Part shown: positions 48,520-59,337 of the stretch, piece after piece
Numbering within the stretch: position 1 is the stretch's first letter
Layout of the letters: each line of letters starts with the position of its first letter
NCBI GenBank assembly: GCA_963832725.1
Contig: CAWHVG010000005.1
Location: 62,001 to 126,000 of the forward strand
DNA: 64,000 nucleotides
From: JAEZBP01 sp963832725
Lineage (GTDB): Bacteria > Myxococcota_A > Polyangia > Polyangiales > Sandaracinaceae
Direction of reading: 5' to 3'
Notes under the pieces: generated by a model
Seen by the model: only the letters and a program-made list of their open reading frames with translations
Told to the model about the DNA's origin: nothing
Databases searched by the model: none
Translations under genes and position numbers: made by a program

Positions 48520-49307
48520 TGCGCGCTGCTTCCATCGCCCTCGTGCTCGCGCTCACCGCCTCGTGCGCCGCCCCTTCGGACGCCCCCGACGCGGGCCGCG
48601 TCAGCCCCTCGGAGCGCTGCGCGTCCTGCCACATGCAGGACTTCCTGAGCGCCAGCGATCCGGTGCACGTCGGTGAGAAGCCGACCGCCTGCGGCGTCTG
48701 CCACACGCAGCGTCATTGGCATCCCGACGTGCTCAACCACGATTGGGAGCTGGTCGGCGCGCACGCGCGTGGGCACTGCTTCTTCTGTCACGAGGGCGAT
48801 CCGCCGGTCTTCGAGGGCACGCCGACCGAATGCAACGGCTGCCACGCGCGGGACTATGCGCGGGCGAACGCGTCGCTGCCTTTCCACTCGCGCTTCCCGA
48901 CGACGTGCGGGAGCTGCCACGACACCGTCCGCTGGGACGACGCGCAGCACGAGGGTCGAGGGGGCAGCGGCCCGACCGACGCAGGGGCCGAGGCGAACAC
49001 CGAGGAAGTCGAGGTACCCGACACGGTTCGGACGGACGCGCCCGCCGAGGTTCCCAGCGAGACTCCCGCCCAAACGCCGCACGGGACGCCGGCGCCGGCG
49101 CGGCATCGCACTCGCCGCCGTACGCGCACGACCTCGCCGGCGCGTCCTCGCGAGCCCGCCACCAGCCCCAGCCCGGCGCCGGAGCCGACACCGACGCCGG
49201 AGCCGGCACCCCAGCCGAGGCCGCGCCGGCCCACACCGCAGCCGGCTCCCGATCCGGCGCCGCGCCGACAGCCCGACGAGGTCACCCGGCCTTCTTCGCG
49301 CTACTGA
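48519..49307 (+). CDS. pentahaem c-type lipoprotein
   Basis: The protein has 262 residues. The signal ends in a lipobox (LTASC, residue 16). Five CxxCH motifs follow in the first 150 residues: CASCH, CGVCH, CFFCH, CNGCH and CGSCH. The last 110 residues are an Asp/Glu patch and a long Pro-rich repeat (PTPEPAPQPRP), which would span or anchor to the cell wall. Its ATG overlaps the stop of the NOX-like gene (TGATG), so the pair is probably one electron-export path in which this protein takes electrons from the membrane haems. Confidence 0.85.
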   Translation: MRAASIALVLALTASCAAPSDAPDAGRVSPSERCASCHMQDFLSASDPVHVGEKPTACGVCHTQRHWHPDVLNHDWELVGAHARGHCFFCHEGDPPVFEGTPTECNGCHARDYARANASLPFHSRFPTTCGSCHDTVRWDDAQHEGRGGSGPTDAGAEANTEEVEVPDTVRTDAPAEVPSETPAQTPHGTPAPARHRTRRRTRTTSPARPREPATSPSPAPEPTPTPEPAPQPRPRRPTPQPAPDPAPRRQPDEVTRPSSRY

Positions 49308-49400
49308 GCCGTGCGTCGGCTCGAGCCGCGGCTGGGTCCAGGCCGCCGGCGGCCCCAACGGGTGGATGTCGACTGCGCGCCCCCTCGGCACGCTCGTCCT

Positions 49401-49458
49401 GGGTGAAAACGTGCGGCTCCGCGGACTGCGTCCGCTCCGCTTCGGACGATTTTCACCC
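49401..49458. repeat. dispersed hairpin family B, copy 2
   Basis: Stem GGGTGAAAA/TTTTCACCC, then CGT/ACG, then GCGGAC-TGC-GTCCGC inside. It shares the inner part with 24378-24424, and both stems carry compensating changes. It lies between two convergent genes and could also act as a bidirectional terminator. Confidence 0.5.
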
Positions 49459-49540
49459 CGGACGCGCCACCGACCTCGGCCAGCGGGCGTCGCGCTCGCG
49501 CTCCGTGCGGCGCCACCGCCGGCCCGGCGCTCGCGCACGC

Positions 49541-50512
49541 TCAGTCTTGGATGTAGCTCGCGTACGCGAGCCAATCGTGCGGCGCGTCGGCCATCGGATC
49601 GATCTCGTCGGGGTAGGTCTGGAAGTCGAACGTCCCGGCGGCTTCCGTCACGGAGTCGCCCGGGAACGCCGTCCAGTTGCCGTACACGAGACCGCACTCG
49701 TTTCGCCCGTAGAACTCGAGCCTGACGTTTCGGATCGGGACGGCGACGCGCGCGGTGCCAGCGACCACCCAGCCCGTCGACGTCGACTGGAGCTCCGACG
49801 ACTCGATCACGGGAACGCCGCTCGTATCGAAGGGCGGGTAGGTGCCCTGCCCGTTCATCGCGTACTGCACCGACGTCAGCGGCGAAACGATCGACGGTGA
49901 GACGTCGTCCACGATCCCGAACACGACGCCTCGTTCGCCCGGCGGAATGCACGCCTCGCTCACGGTTCCGGCGACGATCGCCGCCGGTCCCGACGCCACG
50001 GCATCGAGATGCAAGTCCCCGACGTAGAGATTCGGGAGCGGCGTGCACTGGATGCTCGTTCCGGTGTTCTCGATCTCGCCGAAGACGACGAGCGCGTTGG
50101 TCGAGCTCCCGTCGACCACGGTGACGTGTGCGGTGCGAAGCACCAGCGGCCCACCGAGGTTGGTGAACGTCGCTTCGGGGTGGTTCGTCAGGACTCCGTC
50201 GGCGCTCATGGAGGCGGTGCACGCGGGTCGACCCGCGTCGTGTCCGGAATCGGGCGAGGGCGTGTGTGCGTCCGCGGCGCCGGCATCCGGCCCCACGATC
50301 ATCGCGGCGTCGAACTCGAGCAGCCCCGCATCCGGCGCGTCGGTGGTCACGCGTCTCGAGGAGCACCCCGAGGCGAGCGCGAGCGCGACGACGAGGGACA
50401 CCACCGAGGCGATCGCGGACGGGCGGACTGTACGAGGATCACCCGCGCGTGCGCGATCGAGCGATACACGGACGGCGCCGCGAGGCAGGGATCGGGAGAT
50501 TCGATGTCGCAT
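49541..50512 (-). CDS. large lipoprotein of unknown function
   Basis: The open frame gives 323 residues from ATG 50512; the true start may be a later GTG, since the signal (ASVVSLVVALALASGC) begins at about residue 34. A linker with four PDAG-like repeats follows, then a beta-rich domain (residues 110-320) with two or three cysteine pairs. Lipoproteins with DAG linkers are very common in Myxococcota. No function can be assigned. Confidence 0.55.
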   Translation of the reverse strand: MRHRISRSLPRGAVRVSLDRARAGDPRTVRPSAIASVVSLVVALALASGCSSRRVTTDAPDAGLLEFDAAMIVGPDAGAADAHTPSPDSGHDAGRPACTASMSADGVLTNHPEATFTNLGGPLVLRTAHVTVVDGSSTNALVVFGEIENTGTSIQCTPLPNLYVGDLHLDAVASGPAAIVAGTVSEACIPPGERGVVFGIVDDVSPSIVSPLTSVQYAMNGQGTYPPFDTSGVPVIESSELQSTSTGWVVAGTARVAVPIRNVRLEFYGRNECGLVYGNWTAFPGDSVTEAAGTFDFQTYPDEIDPMADAPHDWLAYASYIQD

Positions 50513-50680
50513 GGCTCACCTGGATGTGCGAAACGGGAGTCGTGATGGGCATCGCCGAGCGATCGGCGGCGAGCTCGGGGCCGGATGGGTCACCGGGGAA
50601 CTGGTTCGAATCGCAGTGCGTTCCCTACTCCCGATGGGCGGGAGCGCATTCGCGTGAGCGAAGCACGCCGGCAGCGTCGG

Positions 50681-51379
50681 TCAGGAGCGAGTCCGCGACC
50701 AGATCCCGGTGCACTCCGGCACGCGACGCCAGCCGCGCTCCCGGACGGTCGCGGCCATCGCATCCCCGAAGAACGAGCCGAGGACGTGCGCGGCCTCGTC
50801 GACGCTCTCGAACGCGTAGTCGGTGCGAACCCAGCGGCGCGCGAAGCCGAGCGCCTCGAGGTGCGCGAAGTACTCATCGAGCAGAGCGTGGCGGCGTGGC
50901 GTCTCGTAGCCCGTGCCGAGCGTCTCGACGACGAGCACTTGCCCGCCCCGACGCACGACGCGGTTCATCTCCGCGAGCGCGGCGTCGACCTCGGCCTGCC
51001 AGCCCTCGGGCATCCAGTGGCGGAAGTGACCGAAGACCCAGCCGGCGACCGCTCCGTCGACGCTCGCATCCGCCAGCGGCAGCGCCCTCGCGTCGGCGAG
51101 GTGGGCCTCGAACGGGACGCCGAGGGCCGTCAGCCGCTCCCGCGCCACGTCGAGCATCGGCGCGGCGCGCTCCACGAGGTGGGTGTGCTGGGCGTGGCCG
51201 GCGAGGACGCGGCTCACTCGCCCCGTGCCTGCCCCCACGTCGGCGATCGTCGCCGCGGGCAGGAGCTCCCGGAGCGCCCGCCCCAGCTCGCCGTTCGCGT
51301 CCTCGGCCGAGACGAGCTCGTCGTACCCCTCGGCACGCGTCAGATAGACGTGCGCCTGATCGTCCGAGATGCTCCGCAT
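50681..51379 (-). CDS. class I SAM-dependent methyltransferase
   Basis: The protein has 232 residues from ATG 51379. Motif I is VGAGTGRVSRVL (about 47-58), the acidic motif II region follows (HLVERAAPMLDVARE), then DARALPLADASVDGA and a GGQVLVVETLG strand. The type is UbiE/Methyltransf_11. The substrate is unknown. It is divergent from the aconitase-like gene across a 390-bp gap, with no operon. Confidence 0.75.
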   Translation of the reverse strand: MRSISDDQAHVYLTRAEGYDELVSAEDANGELGRALRELLPAATIADVGAGTGRVSRVLAGHAQHTHLVERAAPMLDVARERLTALGVPFEAHLADARALPLADASVDGAVAGWVFGHFRHWMPEGWQAEVDAALAEMNRVVRRGGQVLVVETLGTGYETPRRHALLDEYFAHLEALGFARRWVRTDYAFESVDEAAHVLGSFFGDAMAATVRERGWRRVPECTGIWSRTRS

Positions 51380-51769
51380 GGCGCGCACGGTATCCAAGCC
51401 GCCCGGTCGGTCAAGGCGAGCCAGACCCGTGACGGCCCATTCAGCCGAGGAGATGGCGCAGCGCGGGCGGATGGGACATGCGAGGGCGCGTCGCCCAGCA
51501 GCTGCACGCACTCGCCGAGGCCCGCGCAGGCCGGCGCGCAGCCAGCCGACGCGATCAGCCGGCCATCCTCGCGCCGGTGAGCGTGGCGTGCGCCGGCGGC
51601 GAGCACGCGGTACGTCCAAGGGACGGCGCGCCAGCGCCACCTGTGCGCACTCGCACGGGAGGGGGGTAGGCGCGGACGGTACCGTGGCTCGAACATGCAC
51701 GCTTCCGGCGCGGGACGGCTCGACCGACCGCGAGGCTTCCCGGGGGGAAGAAGAGGGCGACGAACGACG
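51380..51769. other. divergent intergenic region
   Basis: It lies between the methyltransferase (minus) and the aconitase-like gene (plus) and must hold both promoters. No gene, clear promoter or repeat was recognised. Confidence 0.4.
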
Positions 51770-54100
51770 ATGGCACGACCCGACCGGATCCGTTTCAGCG
51801 GCCGCATCCTCTACCTGACCGAGGATCTCGACCTGCTCCGAACGCAGCTCGAGGGCGAAGACCTCCCCTTCGATCCGGGTAGGAAGCTGATGGACAACAT
51901 CAGCACCGACGAGATCACGCCCGGCTGGGTCTGCTTCTACTACGACGAGACGCTCGGCGAGTACTCGATGGTCGGCCTCCGCGGCGGCCTCTTCGAGCAC
52001 ATGACCCTCAAGAAGGGCGGCTTCGACGTCATCGTCAGCGGCAAGAGCAAGGGCTGCGGCTCCTCCCGCGAGACGGCGCCGTACAGCGAGCTGACGGCCG
52101 GCGTGAAGCTGGTCATCGCCGAGAGCATCGAGAAGATCTACGGCCAGAACGCGCAGAACATCGGCCTGCTCACGTCCACCGACTTCGGGCTCATCCCGCG
52201 CATCCTCGCCGGCGAGGAGATCCCGATCAGCGAGTTCACCGACGGGCTCGATCCGATCAGCGCCGACATCGTCCGGGCCGGCGGGCTCTTCGAGTACAAC
52301 GTGGCGCGCATGGCCGGCGAGCTGACGGCGCCGACGCCGGACACGCCCGCGCGGCCGATGACGATGGTCGAGAAGATCATCGCCGCCCACGCCATCGTGG
52401 ACGCCAAGACCGGCCGCCTCGGCGTGCCCGCCGTGCAGCCCGGCGACGCGCTCTTCGTCCGCACCGACATCCGCTTCAGCCACGAGTACGTCACGCCGAT
52501 GGCGGACTCGCTCTTCCGTCAGGGCTTCGGCGAAGGCGCGACGATCACCGATCCGGAGAGCGCCTTCACCTTCCGCGATCACCTCACTTTCCTCGGCGAC
52601 GTGATGCCGGAGGCCAAGCGCAAGATGGGCCTGCTCGGCCACGCGGAGGGCCTGGCGACCACGCAGGAGGGCTTCGCCAAGAAGCACGGGCTCAAGCTCT
52701 ACGGCGAGGTGCCCGAAGGCGGCTCGGAGGCCATCTGCCACAACGCGGTGATCGAGGATCTGGCGCTGCCCGGGCAGATCGTGACCGGCACCGACAGCCA
52801 CACCTGCATGGCGGGCGCGCTCGGCTGCTTCGCGTTCGGCGTCGGCAGCACCGACATGGCCAACGCCTGGTTCACCAAGGACGTGCGCGTCCGCGTGCCG
52901 GAGACAGTGCGCTTCGTGCTGACCGGCGAGCTGCGCCCGGGCGTCGCGGCCAAGGACGTGATGCTCCACCTCTTGAGCCAGCCCTTCTTCCGCACCAGCA
53001 AGGGCATCGGCAAGGTGCTGGAGTTCGCGGGCGAAGGGGTGACGCGGCTCCCCTTCGACGAGCAGGCGACGCTGACCAACATGGCGGTCGAGGCGGGCGG
53101 CTTCACGGGCATCATCGAGCCGGACGAGGTCGTCGTCCGCTACCTGCACGAGATGCGGGGGCTGGACGAGGACGCCATCCGCGCCCGCATCGTCAAGAGC
53201 GACCCCGGCGCGAGCTACCTGGAGGTCTTCGAGATCGATCTCGGCGACGTGCAGCCGATGATCGCGACGCCCGGAGACCCGCGAAACGGCGTGCCGCTGT
53301 CCGAGCTCGACGACGTGCGGATCGACATCGCCTACGGCGGCTCCTGCACGGGCGGCAAGAAGGCGGACATGGACATGTACGCCGCCGTCTTCGCGCAGGC
53401 GCGTGCCAAAGGGCGGAAGGTCGCCGAGGGCGTGCGCTGCTACATCCAGTTCGGTAGCCAGCACATCCGCCGCTATGCGGAGGAGAAGGGCTACGTCGAG
53501 CTCTTCCGCGAGGTGGGCGTCGAGCTCATCAACCCCTCCTGCGGCGCCTGCATCAACGCCGGGCCCGGCGCGAGCGACACCCGCGATCAAGTCTCGGTGA
53601 GCGCCATCAACCGCAATTTCCCGGGTCGCAGCGGCCCGGGTCAGGTCTACCTGGCCAGCCCGCTCACGGTGGCCGCCAGCGCCATCGCCGGCCGCATCGT
53701 GGGCCCCGAGGAGCTCGCCAGCCGCGCCGCCTGGACGTTCGTCGTCGCAGCTGTGAGCTCTGCGACTCGGACGTGTTCCTGCCGGCGGAGCTCCGGCACC
53801 GGCGGCACTCCGTCCGCGGGCGACGCGCGTTCTGCCTGCGGTCGCGCCGAGCGGCGCCGCCACCGGGCGTCAGGGAGCTCCGAGCGGGATGCGCGGTGGC
53901 TTCACCGAGTCGAGCAGCGAGGCCGCGGGACGTGCTGGATGTCCGAGGCGGAAGTCGCGACCGGTATGGCCGAGCAATCGGCGTCGAGATTGGGGGCGCG
54001 CCCCCGCAGGAAGTGCAAAGCACTTTCGAGGAGGCTCGCCAGAGAGATTGGCGTCGAGGGCCGGCCAGAACGTGTTGCAACTTCCGCGGAGGACATCTAG
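51770..54100 (+). CDS. aconitase/isopropylmalate-isomerase family, small and large domains fused
   Basis: The open frame is 776 residues from ATG 51770. The swivel (LeuD-like) domain is at the N-terminus (DNISTDEITPGW, SGKSKGCGSSRETAPYSE), followed by the large [4Fe-4S] domain: GTDSHTCMAGALG and NPSCGACINAGPGAS supply the three cluster cysteines, and GGSCTGGKKADMD the substrate loop. Normal aconitases have the swivel domain last. It would isomerise a hydroxy-tricarboxylate or an isopropylmalate-type acid. Family similarity ends near residue 650 (GRIVGPEELAS); the last 120 residues are Arg/Ser-rich and run into a dispersed repeat, so the real stop is probably near 53755 after a frame slip. Confidence 0.8.
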   Translation: MARPDRIRFSGRILYLTEDLDLLRTQLEGEDLPFDPGRKLMDNISTDEITPGWVCFYYDETLGEYSMVGLRGGLFEHMTLKKGGFDVIVSGKSKGCGSSRETAPYSELTAGVKLVIAESIEKIYGQNAQNIGLLTSTDFGLIPRILAGEEIPISEFTDGLDPISADIVRAGGLFEYNVARMAGELTAPTPDTPARPMTMVEKIIAAHAIVDAKTGRLGVPAVQPGDALFVRTDIRFSHEYVTPMADSLFRQGFGEGATITDPESAFTFRDHLTFLGDVMPEAKRKMGLLGHAEGLATTQEGFAKKHGLKLYGEVPEGGSEAICHNAVIEDLALPGQIVTGTDSHTCMAGALGCFAFGVGSTDMANAWFTKDVRVRVPETVRFVLTGELRPGVAAKDVMLHLLSQPFFRTSKGIGKVLEFAGEGVTRLPFDEQATLTNMAVEAGGFTGIIEPDEVVVRYLHEMRGLDEDAIRARIVKSDPGASYLEVFEIDLGDVQPMIATPGDPRNGVPLSELDDVRIDIAYGGSCTGGKKADMDMYAAVFAQARAKGRKVAEGVRCYIQFGSQHIRRYAEEKGYVELFREVGVELINPSCGACINAGPGASDTRDQVSVSAINRNFPGRSGPGQVYLASPLTVAASAIAGRIVGPEELASRAAWTFVVAAVSSATRTCSCRRSSGTGGTPSAGDARSACGRAERRRHRASGSSERDARWLHRVEQRGRGTCWMSEAEVATGMAEQSASRLGARPRRKCKALSRRLAREIGVEGRPERVATSAEDI
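53941..54080 (+). repeat. dispersed hairpin family A, copy 1
   Basis: It contains AAGTGC-AAA-GCACTT (54011-54025) followed by TCGAGGAGG and GTCGAGGGCCGG. It also has GGGGGCGCGCCCCC. It lies directly upstream of the first epimerase gene. Copies 2 and 3 are at 55075-55215 and 60395-60500. Confidence 0.6.
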
Positions 54101-54112
54101 GGATGCCGTCCC

Positions 54113-55066
54113 ATGGAGGTCGTGGTCACCGGTGCGTCGGGGCACGTCGGAGCGGCTTTGCTGCGGGCGCTCGTGGCGCGCGGCGATCGGGTGAAGGCGC
54201 TGGTTCACCGCGACCAGCGCGCGCTCGAGGGGCTCGACGTCGAGGCGCGCCGCGTGGACGTGCGGGACCCGACCGCGGTGCGCGATGCGGTGCGCGGCGC
54301 CGAGCTCGTCTTCCACGCCGCGGCGAAGATCTCGCTCGACGCAGAACACGATCCGGAGGTCGAGGCGACCAACGTGGAGGGCACCCGCAACGTGATCGCG
54401 GCGTGCCACGCCCACGGCGTCCGGCGGCTGGTGCATTTCTCGAGCGCGCACGCGCTGCGGGCCGAGGGAGGCGGGCTCCTCGGCCGAGACGAAGGGCTCG
54501 CGTACGAGCGGAGCAAGGCGCTCGCCGAGCGCGAGGTCCGGGAGGCCGTCGCGCATGGGTTGGATGCCGTCGTCGTGAGCCCCTGCGCCGTGGTCGGCCC
54601 CTTCGACTTCAAGCCCTCGTACATCGGGCGCGTCCTCTTGATGCTCGCCAAGGGCCGGATCCCCGCCACGGTGCGCGGTGGGCAGTCGTGGGTGGACGTC
54701 CGGGACATCGCCGACTCGTCACTGGCGGCTGCCGAGCGGGGCGTCTCCGGCGCGCGCTACGTGCTCGGTGGTCACTGGCGGCCGATGCAGGACTTCGCGC
54801 GGGCGGCGAGCCGCGCGGCCGGTGCGAGGCCGCCGCTCGGCGCCGTGCCTCCGAGCCTGGCGAAGGCCTTCGCGCCCCTCGCGATCGGCGCGATGCGCGC
54901 GATGGGGCAGGAGCCGCTCTTCACGCGGGCGTCGATCGACGCGCTCGAGTCGGCGCCGCGCGCGACCGACGGAGAAGCGGAGCGGGTGCTCGGGCACGCC
55001 CCGCGGTCGCTGACCGAGACGCTGGACGACACCTACGCGTTCTTCCGGACGCGGGGCCTGATCTAG
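54113..55066 (+). CDS. NAD-dependent epimerase/dehydratase (extended SDR)
   Basis: The protein has 317 residues. It has the Rossmann motif TGASGHVG at 6-13, NAD-binding AAAK, a VHFSSAHAL strand ending in the catalytic Ser, and YERSK giving the active-site Tyr-Lys pair. It belongs to the extended SDR group (epimerases, dihydroflavonol-reductase or 3-beta-HSD type). The substrate is not evident. A second SDR gene follows on the same strand, separated by a dispersed hairpin repeat; the two may act in one lipid or sugar pathway. Confidence 0.85.
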   Translation: MEVVVTGASGHVGAALLRALVARGDRVKALVHRDQRALEGLDVEARRVDVRDPTAVRDAVRGAELVFHAAAKISLDAEHDPEVEATNVEGTRNVIAACHAHGVRRLVHFSSAHALRAEGGGLLGRDEGLAYERSKALAEREVREAVAHGLDAVVVSPCAVVGPFDFKPSYIGRVLLMLAKGRIPATVRGGQSWVDVRDIADSSLAAAERGVSGARYVLGGHWRPMQDFARAASRAAGARPPLGAVPPSLAKAFAPLAIGAMRAMGQEPLFTRASIDALESAPRATDGEAERVLGHAPRSLTETLDDTYAFFRTRGLI

Positions 55067-55074
55067 ATGCCCGA

Positions 55075-55215
55075 GGCAGTGACCGGTACGGCCGAGCGCT
55101 CGCCCTCGAGATTGGGTGCGCGCCCCCGCAGGAAATGCACGGCACTTCCGAGGAGGCTCCCGCCCGGGATCGGCATCGAGTGCCGACGAGACCGTCTTGC
55201 GATCTCCGCGGCGGA
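55075..55215 (+). repeat. dispersed hairpin family A, copy 2
   Basis: It is well conserved with copy 1 over about 100 bp. The hairpin GAAATGC-ACG-GCACTTC (55132-55148) has one mismatch, followed by CGAGGAGG. It separates the two SDR genes. Confidence 0.55.
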
Positions 55216-55236
55216 CATCCAGGAGAGGAGAGATTG

Positions 55237-56242
55237 ATGCGCGCGCTGGTGACGGGCGGAAACGGGTTCGTGGGGAGGCACCTGGTGCGGGCGCTGGCCG
55301 CGCGCGGCGACGAAGTGCGGGCGTTGGATCTGGCCGACTGGGCGGGCGGCGACGCGCCCGAGATCCGATTCCGTCGTGGCCGATCTGCGCGACGGGGACG
55401 CGCTCGAGCGAGCCTGCGAAGGGGTCGACACCGTCTTCCACGTCGCGTCCCGGGTGCAGACCCGCAAGACGGGGGCGGACGAGGTCTTCGACGTGAACGT
55501 CGGCGGGACGCGCAAGCTGCTCTCCGCCTGCCGCGCGAGGAACGTGCCGCGCCTGGTCTATGTCTCGAGCGCGAGCGTGGTCTACGGCGGGCAGGACATC
55601 GAGGACGGCGACGAGTCCCTCCCCTACCCGGCACGCTTCCACGCGCCCTACGCGGAGGCCAAGGCGCGCGCGGAAGAGGATGTCCTCGGGGCCAGCGACG
55701 CGAATCTCGCAGCCTGCGCCATCCGCCCGCACATCGTGTTCGGCCCGGGCGACACTCGCTTCTTCCCGGCCGTCCTCTCGCGCGCCCGGAGCGGACGGCT
55801 CAAGGCGTACGTGGGCGACGCCGACAAGCGCAGCGACTTCACGTACGTCGACAACCTCGTGGACGCGCTGATCACCGCGGGCGACGCGCTGACGCCCGAC
55901 GCCGCGCTCGCGGGCCAGGCGTACTTCGTCACCAACGGCGAGCCGCTCGCATTCTGGGAGCTCATCGGCCGCCTGCTCGACGGGCTCGACCTCGATCGCC
56001 CGACGTGGCGGGTCCCCTTCCCGATCGCCTACGGTGCGGCCTCCGTCCGCGAGGCCCTCGACGCCGCGCGCGGCATCGCCACCAGCGAAGAGAGCCTGAC
56101 CCGCTTCACGATCCGCTACCTCACGACGCACCACTACTTCTCGTGCGCGAAGGCGGAGCGAGACTTCGGCTACCGGCCCCGCATCGGGCTGGACGAGGGG
56201 ATCGCGCGCACCATCGAGTCGCTGCGCGCTCGTCCCTCGTGA
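55237..56242 (+). CDS. NAD(P)-dependent epimerase / 3-beta-HSD-type SDR (one frame break)
   Basis: The start is ATG 55237 behind AGGAGAGGAG. The first 45 codons give the Rossmann motif TGGNGFVG and RALDLADWAG. An extra C in GATTCCGTCGTGG near 55370 shifts the frame. The continuation VVADLRDGDALERACEGVDT...VSSASVVYGG...YAEAKARAEE...HHYFSCAKAERDFGYRPR runs to 56242. Joined, it is about 334 residues. The HYFSCxKAERDFGY ending is typical of 3-beta-hydroxysteroid-dehydrogenase-like SDRs, which act on sterol or lipid alcohols. Only a single base separates it from a full gene, so an assembly error is likely. Confidence 0.75.
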
Positions 56243-56398
56243 CCCCGTCACGCTCGGGTGACGGGTGCGAGCTGCGCGCGGGTTCGATGGCGCACGCCTC
56301 GTCGTAGCAGCAAGGACGCCCGAGCCGCTCGAATCGCGACCGCGAGTGGCGGCCGTGCAACCCCCGAGCTCCGAGCACGCCGGCCGCAGTCGCAGCGC

Positions 56399-57793
56399 TC
56401 AGGGCGGCAGGCCGATCGACAGCATCAGACGCGCGGAGCTGACCGTCGCGCCGAACGCGAAGGGCTCGGTGCCAAAGGCGGTCAGTATGGTCAGATCGCG
56501 GGCGTGGTGGAGCGTCAGCGCGATGCCCGCCGAGAGCCGGAGGCGACGCACGTCGAAGTCCCGGAGGTGGGCGGCGAAGACGTTGCCGATCTCGGTGAAG
56601 AGGTTCGCCTCGAGAAACGCGCCGAGGGCGTAGCGCCAGCTCAGGCCGAGCTCGCACGCGCTCAGCCCCATGAGCCGCCCTGCCAAGAACCCCGGCATCC
56701 TGCCCAGCCGCCCGCCGAGCCAGACCTGCTCGGTGAAGGGCACCAGCGTTCCGTTCAGCGGCTCGACCATCTCCACCAGTCCGTAGACGTGCAGTGAGCG
56801 GTAGGGCAGCACCTCCAGCGCGAGCTCGGCCGACGCGCCGGTGCGGATCCAGCGGGACGGAAGGTCGTGCTCGAGGTTGGCACCGAACGACGCGTGGACG
56901 TCGGCGCGGACGCCGCTCGCGTGGGCGAGTCGCTTCTGGTCGCGCGAGTCGACCACGACCCGCGCCCAGGGCTCCACGGCGGTGTAGCCCGTGGCGTAGC
57001 CCGGCGGCGCCGTCAGACCGGCCAAGGTGTTCGCCTCCGGGAGAGAGACGTCGCGGTCCTGACGGAAGCTGCTGTTCGAGAAACGGTGGAAGCCGAGCCG
57101 CGACCCCAGCGAGAACGCGCTGCCGCGCCAGAACCGGTTCATCAGATAGAGGTTCCCGGCCGCGACACCGTGGGCGTAGCGAGCGCGCGGCCAGGACGGC
57201 GAGCTCCAGCCGAGGCCGTCGAAGATCGCGTCGTCGCGGAAGCTGCCGATCAAATCGAGCACGAGCCAGGTGTCGTCCAGTCGCAGGCTCCCAGTGACGG
57301 TCCCGCGGACCAGCTCGACGCCCCAGAACGCGAAGCCGACGCCGAGCTGCGCGCGCCGCTCCTGGTCGTGCGCTTCGAACCCCAGGCCAATCGCCGGGAG
57401 CATCCCGTAGTCGATGCGCAGGATGGGCGAGAAGCGGTAGAGCGCCGGCGGGCTGTCGACCGCATCGCTCATGGCGTGCGCGAAGATCGAGCCGAGGTCT
57501 CCGTGCTCGACGTGCTGGGCCAAGAGCGCCAGCGGGCGACGGACGCCGTACTCGAGCACGAGGTGCACCGGGAAGAAGAGCACGCGGGGGATCCAGACGA
57601 GCACGTCACCAACGTCGGTGTGCTCGGGCGGGGCGCCGTAGTCGGGCACGCGGCGCCGCACCCCGTCCGGCAGCGGTGTCTCCTCGGCGGTCGCGGGGCG
57701 TGCGGGGGCCGCCGCATCCTGACCCGCCGCCGGCGACACGGCGAGACCGAGCACGGAGACCAAGGCGAGGATCGGCCCGAACGCGCGCCTCAT
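56399..57793 (-). CDS. outer-membrane beta-barrel protein
   Basis: The protein has 464 residues from ATG 57793 with a signal peptide (cleavage near SPAAGQDA, residue 24). From residue 100 on it is made of alternating amphipathic strands ending or starting with aromatic residues (GFAFWGVELVRG, SAFSLGSRLGFHRFSN, GFLAGRLMGLSACELGLSWRY), and closes with RLMLSIGLPP. It resembles bacterial surface-antigen/Omp85-type barrels but has no POTRA domain. The substrate or role is unknown. Confidence 0.65.
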   Translation of the reverse strand: MRRAFGPILALVSVLGLAVSPAAGQDAAAPARPATAEETPLPDGVRRRVPDYGAPPEHTDVGDVLVWIPRVLFFPVHLVLEYGVRRPLALLAQHVEHGDLGSIFAHAMSDAVDSPPALYRFSPILRIDYGMLPAIGLGFEAHDQERRAQLGVGFAFWGVELVRGTVTGSLRLDDTWLVLDLIGSFRDDAIFDGLGWSSPSWPRARYAHGVAAGNLYLMNRFWRGSAFSLGSRLGFHRFSNSSFRQDRDVSLPEANTLAGLTAPPGYATGYTAVEPWARVVVDSRDQKRLAHASGVRADVHASFGANLEHDLPSRWIRTGASAELALEVLPYRSLHVYGLVEMVEPLNGTLVPFTEQVWLGGRLGRMPGFLAGRLMGLSACELGLSWRYALGAFLEANLFTEIGNVFAAHLRDFDVRRLRLSAGIALTLHHARDLTILTAFGTEPFAFGATVSSARLMLSIGLPP

Positions 57794-58309
57794 CGACTGT
57801 CCTCGGTTCGGGTCGCGACGTGGGTAGGCTCTTCCCGAGCACGGAGCGCGCATGGCACGAGGTCCAGCACCGAACGGGAGCCCCGCGCCTCGACCGCAGG
57901 GCCGCATCGGTCGACCGCGCCCGAGCGACCGCGCACCCGAAGATGAAAGGCGTGCACTCACCTCCCGCCCGACCGGCAGACGCGACGCGCGATGAGGCCC
58001 GCAGCCCGGAGCGAGCAGGACCGCCCCGGGCACGTTCGCGAGCGTGGAGCATCGCAGCATGACGGGTGGGGCTCGGGCCCGAGGTAGCCCCGGGCGAGCG
58101 ACGGCCCAAGACGCCGTCGGCGACGTCACCGGCGGGGGCCGACGGCGGTCCCGTACGAACGCGCCCGTCACCGCCCAGCGGGAGGGCGCCTCGTCGACGC
58201 GGCGCTGCCTGACTGGCGTCGACGCTCGCGCACGGCGGTGCGCTCACCTCCCGGACACCAGCTCCCGTTCATCCTTCCCCAGGCTTGCCTGGCGTACCGA
58301 AGTCGGCGC
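57794..58309. other. intergenic stretch, nothing recognised
   Basis: It lies between two minus-strand genes. Open frames here are compositional shadows. No repeat, tRNA or terminator is evident. Confidence 0.4.
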
Positions 58310-59242
<933 letters not shown>

Positions 59243-59337
59243 GTGTCCTCCTCGGGTGAAAGCGCGTGAAAGAGCGTGAACGTACTTCATCGCTTCACCC
59301 CTCGCCGCAAGGCGCGAGCCGTGCAAGCCTCGGCTCG

